Below are positions 9,495 to 18,642 of a stretch of DNA of 64,000 nucleotides, piece by piece (the first letter of the stretch is position 1; every line of letters begins with the position of its first letter). The translations under genes and the position numbers were made by a program. The stretch comes from Caballeronia glathei. GTDB taxonomy: Bacteria > Pseudomonadota > Gammaproteobacteria > Burkholderiales > Burkholderiaceae. The stretch is from contig NZ_JFHC01000010.1 of the NCBI RefSeq assembly GCF_000698595.1, forward strand, positions 62,001-126,000, in the 5' to 3' direction. The notes beneath the pieces were generated by a model, which had not been told where the DNA came from, searched no databases, and saw only the letters and a list, made by a program, of their open reading frames with translations.

Positions 9495-9523
9495 TTGACA
9501 CGCATCTTGGGCTTCTACATAAT
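9495..9523 (+). promoter_or_regulatory. Sigma-70 promoter for the tRNA-Gly cluster
   Basis: TTGACA at 9495-9500, a 17-bp spacer, and CATAAT at 9518-9523. It lies about 100 bp upstream of the first tRNA-Gly, with no other gene between. Confidence 0.8.
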
Positions 9524-9623
9524 CTCGTTTCTGTCGAGCGAGCGCTAAACAAAACAGCGCAGAGCGGTCAAGCGCATAGTGTCAAGCGCTAAGCAGCAAA
9601 CGCGAAGCAAGACGAACAGCAGT

Positions 9624-9699
9624 GCGGGAGTAGCTCAGTTGGTAGAGCGCAACCTTGCCAAGGTTGAGGTCGCGAGTTCGAGACTCGTCTCCCGCTCCA
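9624..9699 (+). tRNA. tRNA-Gly(GCC), copy 1
   Basis: 76 nt with encoded CCA. Acceptor GCGGGAG pairs with CTCCCGC, the anticodon loop is TTGCCAA, and the discriminator is T. Identical in sequence to the second copy 140 bp downstream. Confidence 0.97.
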
Positions 9700-9763
9700 G
9701 GTTTTGAAGTTCCTGGTGTATGGCGCAGCAGGGGCAAGCAAGTCAGTAACATCGCAGGACAAT

Positions 9764-9839
9764 GCGGGAGTAGCTCAGTTGGTAGAGCGCAACCTTGCCA
9801 AGGTTGAGGTCGCGAGTTCGAGACTCGTCTCCCGCTCCA
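9764..9839 (+). tRNA. tRNA-Gly(GCC), copy 2
   Basis: Same 76-nt gene as the copy at 9624, with encoded CCA. The 64-bp spacer between the copies is different sequence, so this is a gene duplication within one transcript and not a longer tandem repeat. A terminator follows immediately. Confidence 0.97.
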
Positions 9840-9842
9840 ATC

Positions 9843-9872
9843 AAAGGGGAAGCCGAGCTTCCCTTTTTGTTT
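9843..9872 (+). terminator. Terminator after tRNA-Gly pair
   Basis: AAGGGGAAGC, a CGA loop and GCTTCCCTTT, followed by a T-run at 9864-9868. Confidence 0.75.
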
Positions 9873-9922
9873 GGTGGACTGGCCGGATGTCATGAAGTCT
9901 GGTCGACACCAACACCGCTTAC

Positions 9923-9996
9923 GGCGCGATAGCAAAGCGGTTATGCAGCGGCCTGCAAAGCCGTTTAGACCGGTTCGACTCCGGTTCGCGCCTCCA
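9923..9996 (+). tRNA. tRNA-Cys(GCA)
   Basis: 74 nt including CCA. Acceptor GGCGCGA pairs with TCGCGCC, and the anticodon loop CTGCAAA carries GCA. It lies 50 bp past the tRNA-Gly terminator, so it may depend on read-through or its own promoter. Confidence 0.96.
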
Positions 9997-9997
9997 G

Positions 9998-10030
9998 TAA
10001 AAAAGCCCTGACTCGTCAGGGCTTTTTTCT
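9998..10030 (+). terminator. Terminator after tRNA-Cys
   Basis: Strong hairpin: AAAAAAGCCCTGAC and GTCAGGGCTTTTTT around a 2-nt centre, with a U-run. Confidence 0.9.
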
Positions 10031-10126
10031 TTGTGCGGGGCCGTATTGCGTCGTTCGGGCGCGCGGCATAATTGCGAATTCTTCACTGGCCGGGCGGTTT
10101 CAGGCTCGCGCCGCGGGCGATCGACC

Positions 10127-10609
10127 ATGACTGAACAACTCTCCCGACTCGACTGGCGCTGGAAGGCGTTCCAGGCACTCTCCGCCACCGAGGTCTACGA
10201 CATGCTGGCCGCGCGCAGCGCGGTGTTCGTCGTCGAGCAGAACTGCGTGTATGGCGACGTCGACGGGCTCGACCTCGATGCATGGCATCTCTTCGCCTAT
10301 GGCGAAGGCGAGCAGCGCCCGGTGCTGGCGGGCTATCTGCGCGTGCTGCTGCCGGGCCACCCGGACGAATCGGAAACCGATATCCGCATCGGCCGCGTGC
10401 TCACGACGGCGGGCTTTCGCGGCCTGAAGCTCGGCAACGCGATGCTCGAGCGCGCGCTCGAACACATCGTGAAGCAGTGGCCGCAGCAGCCCGTCCGGCT
10501 GCACGCGCAGGCGCACCTGCAGAAGTTCTATGGCGCGTTCGGTTTCGACGCCATCTCCGAGGTGCACGACGAAGACGGCATCGCGCACGTCTGGATGGGT
10601 CGTCCCTGA
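10127..10609 (+). CDS. elaA: ElaA-family GNAT acetyltransferase
   Basis: 160 residues from the ATG at 10127. A GNAT fold with the acetyl-CoA binding segment RIGRVLTTAGFRGLKLGNAMLERAL. The signature of the ElaA group is at the N-terminus (ATEVYDMLAARSAVFVVEQNCVYGDVDGLD, then DAWHLFAY), and the C-terminus has LHAQAHLQKFYGAFGFDAISEVHDEDGIAHVWM. ElaA proteins are predicted N-acyltransferases; the substrate is unknown. The last ~80 bp overlap the 3' end of the convergent CtaG-like gene on the minus strand. Confidence 0.88.
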   Translation: MTEQLSRLDWRWKAFQALSATEVYDMLAARSAVFVVEQNCVYGDVDGLDLDAWHLFAYGEGEQRPVLAGYLRVLLPGHPDESETDIRIGRVLTTAGFRGLKLGNAMLERALEHIVKQWPQQPVRLHAQAHLQKFYGAFGFDAISEVHDEDGIAHVWMGRP

Positions 10610-11496
10610 GTCGTTCCTCCGCCGTTTCCGGACGACCGCAACGCGGTCACCGGCGCGGCGGCCACCTTGCGCTCGCCGCGCAATCGCGACCGGGCCGACA
10701 AGCGCAGCCAGTGCCTCAGCGCGACCAGCGCGCCGATCACGCTCATCATCGACCCCGGAATCCACAGCAGCAGCCCGCCGATCTGCTGATCGCGCATCGG
10801 GCTGATCCACGTGAACGCGCGCCCGCAGATCGAGTAGATCGGATACAGCTCGTGCGGCGTGAAGAAGATGTATGCGCCGAGCAGGATCTGCGGCGGAATC
10901 GCGGCGATTACCACGAGAATGCGCCGCCCCGGTGCGAGACGCGCCGGCGGAGCGGGCCGGGAGTCGAGCACGAGCCACCAGAACATGAGGCCGTCGATCA
11001 CCATGCTCCAGTTCATCGCGCGGTACAGCCGGTAGTCGAGCATCGCCTTGAAGTGGATCGGCGAGAGCAGCCAGAAATAGATCAGCCCGACGAAAAGCGC
11101 GACCGCCACCACCGGATGGAACAGCACGTCGAGCACGAAGCGCGCGCTGCGCGTGTTCATCGCGGGGCGCAGCCATCGCTGCCGCCAGCGGAACGGAATG
11201 CCCGCGCGCAACGCGGCGCCGGGGTAGGAGAGCACGATGCAGAACGGCCCGAGGTGATGCAGCACGAGATGCTGCAGCCGGTGCATGAAGAACTCGTGCT
11301 CGAAGAAGTAGTCGAGCCGCGTATGCAGCGCGATGTAGATGGCGGCGAGGCCGAACCAGAACGCGATGCGCCGCGCGAGCGACACCCGCGCGTGGCGCGC
11401 GCCCCGCGCGAACAGGATGGCCGCGATCAGCACGGCGACGACGACCGTCGGCGACGGTTCCCAGGGATCGAGCCAGTAGAGTATCGGCTGCATCAT
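10528..11496 (-). CDS. CtaG-type cytochrome c oxidase assembly membrane protein
   Basis: 322 residues, mostly transmembrane helices, in the family of caa3-type cytochrome oxidase assembly factor CtaG (DUF1404-like). It starts at an ATG at 11494-11496 that overlaps the stop of the SCO gene, so the two are translationally coupled. Histidine-bearing segments near the membrane (HRLQHLVLHHLGPF, then FFTPHELYPIY) are typical of the family and may bind copper or haem. The C-terminal ~27 residues are low in hydrophobicity and are encoded opposite the 3' end of the elaA-like gene. Either this tail is real and the genes overlap, or a stop was lost here. Confidence 0.85.
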   Translation of the reverse strand: MMQPILYWLDPWEPSPTVVVAVLIAAILFARGARHARVSLARRIAFWFGLAAIYIALHTRLDYFFEHEFFMHRLQHLVLHHLGPFCIVLSYPGAALRAGIPFRWRQRWLRPAMNTRSARFVLDVLFHPVVAVALFVGLIYFWLLSPIHFKAMLDYRLYRAMNWSMVIDGLMFWWLVLDSRPAPPARLAPGRRILVVIAAIPPQILLGAYIFFTPHELYPIYSICGRAFTWISPMRDQQIGGLLLWIPGSMMSVIGALVALRHWLRLSARSRLRGERKVAAAPVTALRSSGNGGGTTQGRPIQTCAMPSSSCTSEMASKPNAP

Positions 11497-12113
11497 GATT
11501 TCGACGTATCGATTACGCGCCGCAGGTCGTGGGCGATCGCGTCGATGGAATCGCGGTCGGTGGCGAGCAGGCGCGCATGGCCCTGCGCATCGAAGAGGTA
11601 GACGGCCGAGCTGTGCGTGACTTCGTAGTCGCCTCGCGGGTCGCGCTTTTCCATCTGGTAAGCCACGCGATAGCGCTTCGCAAGCGATTCGATCTCGCCA
11701 TCCGTCCCCGTGAGGCCCACCGCGTGCTTCGAGTCGAACGCGCGCACGTAGGTCTGCAGCGCGGCGGGTGTGTCGCGCGCCGGATCGACGGTGATGAAGA
11801 CGATCTGCACGCGGTTCGCGTCGGCGCCGACCTGCTGGAGAACCTGCATCAGCCGCGCCATCGTTTCGGGACAGACGTCCGGGCAGTGCGTATAGCCGAA
11901 GTAGACGAGCGTCGCGCGGCCTTCGAACGAGCGGCCGTCGACGGCCTTGCCGCTGTCGTCGACAAGCGAGAAATCCAGGTCGGGCAGGTGGCCGCTGACA
12001 TCGGTCAGCCGCCACGGCTCGGCGGGCCGCGAACATCCGGCGACGAGCGCGCAGAGCGAAAGCGCGGCGGCAAGGGGGGCGCCCTTGCGCCGAAGCTGGA
12101 ACAAAGAGGGCAT
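11493..12113 (-). CDS. SCO1/SenC-family copper chaperone lipoprotein
   Basis: 206 residues. N-terminal signal with lipobox ALVAGC, so probably anchored on the periplasmic side. The thioredoxin fold carries the copper site C-P-D-V-C in FGYTHCPDVCPET and the partner histidine in EVTHSSAVYLF. SCO proteins deliver copper to the CuA centre of cytochrome oxidase or act as thiol reductases. Its neighbour ctaG-like gene starts within the stop codon of this gene, which supports a shared role in oxidase assembly. The ATG at 12111-12113 gives a normal signal peptide. Confidence 0.93.
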   Translation of the reverse strand: MPSLFQLRRKGAPLAAALSLCALVAGCSRPAEPWRLTDVSGHLPDLDFSLVDDSGKAVDGRSFEGRATLVYFGYTHCPDVCPETMARLMQVLQQVGADANRVQIVFITVDPARDTPAALQTYVRAFDSKHAVGLTGTDGEIESLAKRYRVAYQMEKRDPRGDYEVTHSSAVYLFDAQGHARLLATDRDSIDAIAHDLRRVIDTSKS

Positions 12114-12416
12114 TTCGAACTCGATTGAATGCGGGGCAGCAGGGCTGCACCGGCTGGCGACTTTATCCCAAAATAGGCCCCTTTGCCGTCTTGACGGCGC
12201 ATCATCCCGGTATCGGGACGTTTTGTCGCAGGCCCGCCGCATAAGGCTGTAAGGGCAGCGAAGCGTGATCGCAAGCTGCGGCCTGCCGCGGCCCGTTGAC
12301 TTCGCACCGCGGATCGGATCGGCGCCCCGCGGGCGCGCTTTTCCGGCAAGAGCGGCGATGCGCGGTAATATGCGCAAACTTTTCCGGTCAAATTCCGGCT
12401 GAAAGGCAAATATTCG
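12114..12416. other. Divergent intergenic region between SCO and otsB
   Basis: 303 bp serving two divergent genes. A TAATAT -10-like sequence (12366-12371) lies about 45 bp before otsB. No reading frame or clear operator is seen. Confidence 0.4.
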
Positions 12417-13169
12417 ATGCAAACCCTTCCTGGTTCCCTGTTTCTTGCCGAGACGGCTTTTTTCTTCGATTTCGACGGCACGCTCGTCGAACTCGCCCCG
12501 ACGCCCGACGGCATCGTCGTGCCGCGCACCGTGCCGGACATCCTGGCGTCGCTGCGGCGCGCGACCAACGGCGCGGTGGCGGTGGTATCGGGGCGCGGCA
12601 TCGACAGCATCGATGCGTTTCTCGGCATGCCCGATCTGCCCGTCGCGGGCCTGCACGGCGCCGAGCGGCGCGATTCGAATGGCGACGTGCAGCGCGTCGG
12701 CTTCAACGACGAGCGGCTGCTGCGCATGGAGCATGCGCTCGAGCGCGTGGTGAACGCCAATCCGGGCATGCTGCTCGAGATCAAGGGCGCGGCGCTCGCG
12801 CTGCACTTTCGCAACGCGCCCGACCGCGAGCCGACGGCGCGTGCCGCGACCGAGCGGCTCGTGAAGGAGTACGCCGACGCCTACGTGCTGCAGCCCGGCA
12901 AGATGGTCTATGAAATCAAGCCGAAGGACGTCGACAAGGGCCGCGCCGTGCGCGCGTTCCTGGGCGAGCCGCCGTTCACGGGCCGCACGCCGGTGTTCGT
13001 CGGCGACGATCTGACGGACGAAAAGGGCTTCGCGGTCGTCAACGAGGTCGGCGGGATGTCGATCAAGGTGGGCGCGGGCGACACGCTCGCGCATGCGCGC
13101 GTCGACTCGGTCGGTGCGTTCCTCGACTGGCTGCAGGTCATTGCGGGCACGGCGGGGGCGCGGGCGTGA
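12417..13169 (+). CDS. otsB: Trehalose-6-phosphate phosphatase
   Basis: 250 residues of the HAD superfamily. The enzyme removes phosphate from trehalose 6-phosphate to release trehalose, an osmoprotectant. Motif I is FFFDFDGTLVELAPTP, with the nucleophilic aspartate and the general acid two residues on. Motif II is in VVSGRGIDS, and motif IV is VGDDLTDEKGF. The stop overlaps the GTG start of otsA, giving the otsBA order with translational coupling. Confidence 0.95.
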   Translation: MQTLPGSLFLAETAFFFDFDGTLVELAPTPDGIVVPRTVPDILASLRRATNGAVAVVSGRGIDSIDAFLGMPDLPVAGLHGAERRDSNGDVQRVGFNDERLLRMEHALERVVNANPGMLLEIKGAALALHFRNAPDREPTARAATERLVKEYADAYVLQPGKMVYEIKPKDVDKGRAVRAFLGEPPFTGRTPVFVGDDLTDEKGFAVVNEVGGMSIKVGAGDTLAHARVDSVGAFLDWLQVIAGTAGARA

Positions 13170-14548
13170 GTCGTCTGATCATTGTCTCGAATCGCGTCGC
13201 GCCCATTTCCGAAGGCGGGCCGGCGGCGGGCGGCCTCGCGGTCGGCGTCTACGACGCACTGAAGGAAACCGGCGGCATGTGGTTCGGCTGGAGCGGTGAC
13301 GTGCTGTCGGCGCCGCCGGCGGGGATCAGGCTCGAAGAACGGGGGCCGGTCACGTTCGCGACCATCGGCCTCGTGCGCCGCGACTACGACCAGTACTACC
13401 GCGGCTTTTCGAACGCGACGCTCTGGCCCGCGTTTCACTACCGGCCGGACCTGATTCAGTTCGACCGCCACGAGTTCGACGGCTATTGCCGCGTGAACCG
13501 CTGGCTCGCCGGGCAGCTCGCGCCGCTTCTGAAGCCCGACGACGTCATCTGGGTCCACGACTATCACCTGATTCCGTTCGCGCAGGCGCTGCGCGAGACC
13601 GGCGTCGCGAACCGGATTGGTTTTTTCCTCCACATTCCGTTTCCGGCGTCGCAGATTCTGCTTTCCGTGCCGCGCCATCGCGAGCTTGTCGAGGCGCTCT
13701 GTTCATTCGACCTGCTCGGCTTCCAGACAGCGCCCGACCTGCACGCGTTCTGCGAGTACGTCGAGACGGAGGCGGGCGGCACGCTCACGCGTCACGCGGC
13801 GAAGCCGTACGACGTCCGCGCGTTCGGCAAGACGCTGAAGGCCGCGGCCTATCCGATCGGCGTCTATCCCGACGAGATCGCCGCGCTCGCGAAAGACGGC
13901 GAGAGCGGCCGCGACGTGAAGATCGTCAAGGCGACGCTGCACGAGCGCAAGCTCGTGATGAGCGTGGACCGGCTCGATTATTCGAAGGGGCTCGTCGAGC
14001 GGTTCCGCGCGTTCGAGCGGCTCATCGAGCATCAGCCGCAGCAGCGCAACAACGTGTCGTTCCTGCAGATCGCGCCGCCGACGCGCGCCGACATGGACGC
14101 CTACCGCGACATCCGCCTGCAACTGGAAGCCGAGTCGGGGCGCATCAACGGGCGCTACGCGGAACTCGACTGGACGCCGATTCGCTATATCCACCGCCAG
14201 TACGAGCGCCCGGTGCTCGCCGCGCTGTTTCGCGAGGCGCACGTCGGGTTCGTCACGCCGCTGCGCGACGGAATGAACCTCGTGGCGAAGGAATACGTGT
14301 CGGCGCAGGACCCCGACGATCCCGGCGTGCTCGTGCTCTCGCAGTTCGCCGGGGCGGCGCGTGAGCTGGGCGGAGCGTTGATCGTGAATCCGCTCGATAT
14401 CGACGGCATGGCCGACGCGCTCGCCACCGCGCTCGCGATGCCGCTCGGCGAGCGGCAGGCGCGCTACCGGGAGATGTTTGCTTCGCTGCGGGAGAACAAC
14501 GTGTCGGTGTGGCGCGACAACTTCATGCGCGACCTGAAGGCGGCCTGA
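13166..14548 (+). CDS. otsA: Trehalose-6-phosphate synthase
   Basis: 460 residues from a GTG at 13166 that overlaps the otsB stop. Retaining GT20-family glycosyltransferase that joins UDP-glucose and glucose 6-phosphate. Visible landmarks: N-terminal [22 protein letters not shown] (phosphate-binding loop), [25 protein letters not shown] (with W and D lining the sugar pocket), [22 protein letters not shown], and the C-terminal [14 protein letters not shown] sugar-nucleotide-binding region. Length and motifs agree with E. coli OtsA. The gene is the last of the otsBA pair. Confidence 0.96.
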   Translation: MSRLIIVSNRVAPISEGGPAAGGLAVGVYDALKETGGMWFGWSGDVLSAPPAGIRLEERGPVTFATIGLVRRDYDQYYRGFSNATLWPAFHYRPDLIQFDRHEFDGYCRVNRWLAGQLAPLLKPDDVIWVHDYHLIPFAQALRETGVANRIGFFLHIPFPASQILLSVPRHRELVEALCSFDLLGFQTAPDLHAFCEYVETEAGGTLTRHAAKPYDVRAFGKTLKAAAYPIGVYPDEIAALAKDGESGRDVKIVKATLHERKLVMSVDRLDYSKGLVERFRAFERLIEHQPQQRNNVSFLQIAPPTRADMDAYRDIRLQLEAESGRINGRYAELDWTPIRYIHRQYERPVLAALFREAHVGFVTPLRDGMNLVAKEYVSAQDPDDPGVLVLSQFAGAARELGGALIVNPLDIDGMADALATALAMPLGERQARYREMFASLRENNVSVWRDNFMRDLKAA

Positions 14549-14621
14549 CGCAATCCAAGGGCGGTGCGAAGACGGGTGAAGGGGCGCGATACTGCCGCCC
14601 CGTAAGACGGGATCGCGCTGT

Positions 14622-16433
14622 CTACTGCGTGGACACCGCGAGCGACGGCAGCTTTCCATGCTGCTTGGCGAGCAGCTCGCGGTAGAGGCCCGGACGGTCG
14701 CGCAACTCCTGGGGCGTGCCGTCGTCAATCACCTTGCCCGAGCTCATCACGATGATCCGGTCGAAATTCTGCAGCGTCGAGAGCCGGTGCGCAATCGCGA
14801 TCACCGTGCGGCCCACCATCAGCCGGTCGAGCGCCTGCTGGATCGCTTCCTCGGAGGCGCTGTCGAGCGCGGAGGTCGCTTCGTCGAGCAGCAGGATCGG
14901 CGCGTTTTTCAGGATGGCCCGCGCAATCGCGATCCGCTGGCGCTGTCCGCCCGAGAGCTTGACGCCGCGATCTCCGACGATCGTGTCGAATCCTTCCGGC
15001 ATCGCCTCGATGAAATCGGTGCAGCGCGCCTCGCGGGCCGCCGCGAACACTTCCTCGCGGCTCGCGTCGGGGCGTCCGTACGCGATGTTCTCGTACACCG
15101 TGCGGTGAAAGAGCGAGATGTCCTGCGGCACGAGCGCAATCGACTGGCGCAGGCTGTCCTGAGTGATCGACGAAATGTCCTGCCCGTCCACCCTGATGCT
15201 GCCGCCCTGCGGCTCGTAGAAGCGTTGCAGCAGCGCGAGCACGGTCGACTTGCCCGCCCCCGACTTGCCGATCAGCCCGACGCGCTGGCCCGGCTCGATG
15301 TGCAGGTGGAAGTTGTCGAGAATCGGCCGGCGGCGAGGATACGCGAACGTCACGCCTTCGAAATCGACGCGCCCGCCCTGCGGCACGAGTTCCGTCGCGT
15401 CCGAGCGGTCGGGCATGCCGTGCGGCTCGAGCAGTGTCTGCACCGCTTCCGAGAGGCGCGCGACGTGCTGCGTCACGTCGACGAGCGCCACCGCCAGGTC
15501 GCGCGTGCCGTGCAGGATCGTGAAGCCGAGCGAGCTGACGAGCACGATGTCCCCGGAAGTCGCGCGGCCCTGCGACCAGAGCCACAGCGCCCAGCCGAGC
15601 AGGCCCGCCGACAGGATCGCGGTCACGACCGCGTGAAAGAGCCGCAGCTTTTCCAGATAGAGCAGGCTTTGCTGGCGTGCGACCATCTCGGCCTTCACGG
15701 TCGAGCCGAAGCGTTTCTGCTCGCGAAACGTCATGCCGAACGCGCGCACGAGCGCCATGTTGCCGATCACGTCGACGAGTTCGCCGTCGACGGACGCCGC
15801 CTTCGACGCGAAATTGTGGTGCCGGGCGGACCCGCGCTTCGCGAGCCGGTACAGGATGAACGAGAGGATCGCCGAGGCGACCATCAGGCCGCCCGCCATC
15901 AGCGGGTTGACGGTCACGATCATCACGATCGCGCCCAGCACCGCGATGCACGGCGGCAGGACGTTCCAGGCCATCACGTTCTCGGACGTGTAGATCGCGT
16001 TCGAGGTCGCCGTGATCCGGCTCGCCAGCATGCCGGGCTGCTTTTCGGAGAAATAGGTCGGCGAGTGGCCGCTCAGGTACTGGAACAGGTCGCGGCGCAG
16101 GTCGCCCGTCACGGTGACGAACGCATGCGCGCCGACCCAGCCGCCGACCCGCCACAGCAGGTTGTCGGCGGCGATCAGCCCGACGAGGATCATGAACGCG
16201 CCCCACAGGGCGCCCGGGTGTCCGCGGCCCTGGCCGAGCACGTCGATCAGGTGCTTGATCGCGTACTGCGAGGCGAGCGCGCATCCGACCGCGGCGAACA
16301 CGCTGGTGAGCACGGTGGCGTGGGCGATCGGGTGGCGGCGGATGTAACGGAGCAGAAACGCGAGCGGGCGATGCGCGTAGCTCGCTAGCTTGGCGTTGTG
16401 CGCGTTACGCTGGGAGACGGTGAGTTGGTCCAA
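14622..16433 (-). CDS. ABC exporter (MsbA/type I half-transporter)
   Basis: 603 residues from a TTG at 16431-16433. Residues ~25-320 form a six-helix transmembrane domain. The nucleotide-binding domain has Walker A GKSGAGKST, Q-loop ALVPQDISLF, ABC signature LSGGQRQRIAIARA, Walker B ILLLDEATSAL and the switch histidine in AIAHRLS. Half-transporters of this type export lipids, peptides or drugs as homodimers; MsbA-like lipid export is plausible but not shown. The start is uncertain. The frame stays open to a GTG at 16764-16766 (714 residues), and an alternative frame offers an ATG at 16543-16545 with an acidic leader that cannot join this frame without a shift. It converges with otsA. Confidence 0.85.
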   Translation of the reverse strand: MDQLTVSQRNAHNAKLASYAHRPLAFLLRYIRRHPIAHATVLTSVFAAVGCALASQYAIKHLIDVLGQGRGHPGALWGAFMILVGLIAADNLLWRVGGWVGAHAFVTVTGDLRRDLFQYLSGHSPTYFSEKQPGMLASRITATSNAIYTSENVMAWNVLPPCIAVLGAIVMIVTVNPLMAGGLMVASAILSFILYRLAKRGSARHHNFASKAASVDGELVDVIGNMALVRAFGMTFREQKRFGSTVKAEMVARQQSLLYLEKLRLFHAVVTAILSAGLLGWALWLWSQGRATSGDIVLVSSLGFTILHGTRDLAVALVDVTQHVARLSEAVQTLLEPHGMPDRSDATELVPQGGRVDFEGVTFAYPRRRPILDNFHLHIEPGQRVGLIGKSGAGKSTVLALLQRFYEPQGGSIRVDGQDISSITQDSLRQSIALVPQDISLFHRTVYENIAYGRPDASREEVFAAAREARCTDFIEAMPEGFDTIVGDRGVKLSGGQRQRIAIARAILKNAPILLLDEATSALDSASEEAIQQALDRLMVGRTVIAIAHRLSTLQNFDRIIVMSSGKVIDDGTPQELRDRPGLYRELLAKQHGKLPSLAVSTQ

Positions 16434-17316
16434 TTGGTGGTTTTTGGTCGTAGGGCGGTTGAGCTTGTGTTGCGCCTGATTCGGTGCCGCTGACGTCTCG
16501 AAAAAGCGACGCAGCGCCGTCGTGTGTCTCAGCGTGCGGGTCCATGGCTGAATTGTAGCCAGTAAAGTGGCCGGCCAAAGAAGGCAAATCGCCTGTCGGA
16601 CGGCTTTTCCGCATGCTGCGCGTTCGGCTTCGGACGCGCTCTGGTGCTCGGGCGCGGCGCATTGTAAGCAATGCGCGCCATGTTGCGGCGACGCATTTTC
16701 ACGTCGCCCTGCCACTTCGGCGCCCGCTTCAGGAGCCTTGACGGGACCGGCGCGGCCCGCTTGCACGGCCTGCCGGGAGCGCGTTGCCCCGCTTCGATTG
16801 CAGGGCGGAGCATATCGCGGGCCAGCCGGATCCTGCGGGGAGCCGTGAGTACGGGCGATAATCGACCCTTTGGCGGATGGCCACGGAGAGCGCGAACATA
16901 CGCCCTACAATGTAGAACAGCCTTAATAAACAGGGGTTTGCAAAGTGTTTCCCCTTTGTAACAAGGTAAATAAGTTGAAATGGGTACGCGTCATTCGTGT
17001 AAAAACGTCCATAATCCGCGTCGGGTTTCCCCTTAGGATTTTTGACAGGTTTTTGTAGGTTCCGGTCAACCCGTCCGCCACTTACGCGTTTACCGCAGGT
17101 GCGTGGCGAATTTAGAGATGGAACCGGAATTGCTCTAGTCAGCCATCCGCGCGAAAAACCTGTGATCAGCGAACCCACGCTTTTTCACTCGAGCAGCACG
17201 CCGTCCCGGGCAACACCTGAGCGGCAGGCTATTCGCCCGAGCCGAGCGATTCGCTTCCGATGCTTCCGACACAACAAGCAGCACCTTAGCCTGAATTTTT
17301 ACTAGGAGTCTCCGAT
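16434..17316. other. Long intergenic region before the glycosyltransferase
   Basis: About 880 bp. The first 330 bp may hold the true 5' end of the minus-strand ABC exporter. From about 16850 the base composition drops to a lower GC level. A TTGACA at 17042-17047 has no convincing -10 partner. AGGAG near 17303 belongs to the next gene. I see no RNA gene or repeat. Confidence 0.35.
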
Positions 17317-18381
17317 ATGCGAATCGCTCAAATCGCGCCCCTCCACGAGGCAGTTCCGCCGAAGCTCTACGGCGGCACCGAACGCGTGGTGTCCTATCTG
17401 ACTGAAGCCCTGGTCGATGCCGGACATGACGTCACGCTCTTCGCGAGCGGTGATTCGCAAACGTCGGCCAAGCTCGAAGCGTTCTGGCCGCAGGCGCTGC
17501 GCCTCGACCCGACCATCCGCGACACGATGGCGCCGCACATGCTGCTGCTCGAAGAAGTCCGCCGCCGCGCCGACGAATTCGACGTGCTGCATTTCCACAT
17601 CGACTACTACCCGTTTTCGCTGTTCGCGCGCCAGCCGGTGCCGTTCCTGACGACGCTCCACGGCCGTCTCGACCTGCCCGAACTGCAGCCGATCTTCAAC
17701 ACGTTCAGCGACGTGCCGGTCGTCTCGATCTCGGACAACCAGCGCCAGCCGCTGCCGCAGGCGAACTGGCTTTCGACGGTCTATCACGGCCTGCCGGAAA
17801 ACCTGCTGAAGCCGATTCCGAACGTCGAGCCGGGTTATCTCGCGTTTCTCGGCCGCATTTCGCCGGAAAAGCGCGTCGACCGCGCAATCCGCATCGCGGA
17901 AGCCGCCGGCATGAAGATCAAGATCGCTGCGAAGCTCGACAAGGCCGACCGCGCCTACTACGAAGAGCAGATCAAGCCGCTTTTCTCGCTGCCGCACGTC
18001 GAGTACATCGGTGAGATCAACGAGCAGCAGAAGACCGAATTCCTCGGCAACGCGCACGCGCTCTTGTTCCCGATCGACTGGCCGGAGCCCTTCGGCCTCG
18101 TCATGATCGAGGCAATGGCCTGCGGCACGCCGGTGATCGCGTTCAACCGCGGCTCGGTGCCGGAAGTGATCGAAAACGGCGTGTCGGGCTTCGTCGTCGA
18201 AGACGAACTGAGCGCGATCGCCGCCGTGAAGCGCCTCGACACTCTGTCGCGCGCGAAAGTGCGCCGCGCCTTCGAGACGCGCTTCTCGTCGAAGGTCATG
18301 GCCGACCGCTACGTGCAGTCGTATGAAGAGCTGCTGCGCCAGAAGCGCCGCACGGTGCTGCGCGAAGTCAACGCCGGCTAA
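17317..18381 (+). CDS. GT4-family glycosyltransferase
   Basis: 354 residues with an AGGAG ribosome site. GT-B fold: an N-terminal domain beginning MRIAQIAPLHEAVPPKLYGGTERVV, with the Gly-rich acceptor loop. The C-terminal donor domain has YLAFLGRISPEKRVDRAIRIAE and the E-x7-E motif in PEPFGLVMIEAMACGTPVIAFNRGSVPEVIENG, a GT4 hallmark. The closest general type is WcaI/GlgA-like single-gene GT4 enzymes annotated only as glycosyl transferase group 1. It stands alone without other polysaccharide genes, so donor and acceptor cannot be assigned. It ends in a 12-bp hairpin at 18436-18475. Confidence 0.9.
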   Translation: MRIAQIAPLHEAVPPKLYGGTERVVSYLTEALVDAGHDVTLFASGDSQTSAKLEAFWPQALRLDPTIRDTMAPHMLLLEEVRRRADEFDVLHFHIDYYPFSLFARQPVPFLTTLHGRLDLPELQPIFNTFSDVPVVSISDNQRQPLPQANWLSTVYHGLPENLLKPIPNVEPGYLAFLGRISPEKRVDRAIRIAEAAGMKIKIAAKLDKADRAYYEEQIKPLFSLPHVEYIGEINEQQKTEFLGNAHALLFPIDWPEPFGLVMIEAMACGTPVIAFNRGSVPEVIENGVSGFVVEDELSAIAAVKRLDTLSRAKVRRAFETRFSSKVMADRYVQSYEELLRQKRRTVLREVNAG

Positions 18382-18435
18382 GGCTGCTGCACGGTCCAGG
18401 TCTCACGCCGGAGCGTCGCGGAAATCCGCCTGAAC

Positions 18436-18475
18436 GACAACGCCCCGCGCGCCTCACGGCGCCCGGGGCGTTGTC
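18436..18475 (+). terminator. Hairpin after the glycosyltransferase gene
   Basis: GACAACGCCCCG (18436-18447) is a perfect inverted match to CGGGGCGTTGTC (18464-18475). There is no U-run, so termination strength is uncertain. Confidence 0.55.
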
Positions 18476-18642
18476 ATGCGCACACGCTTTCAGTTCGAAA
18501 GCCTGCGCGCGGGCACGAAATCCATGGCGCCCCGCGCAATCTCCCTATAATGTCCGGGCTCCGCGCAAAGCGGGGCGGACCGTGGTCCGTTGCGGCCCTT
18601 CGTGGCGCGCGCCGCGCATCAACCGTGCAGAGGAGCTGACTT

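Noticed and set aside
9624..9839. Tandem tRNA-Gly copies as a sign of mobile-element insertion
   Set aside because: The copies are complete and no integrase or repeat boundaries flank them. This is ordinary tRNA gene duplication.
16529..16813. Open frame of 94 codons on the minus strand upstream of the ABC exporter
   Set aside because: No ribosome site or recognisable features; it overlaps the region where the exporter start is uncertain.
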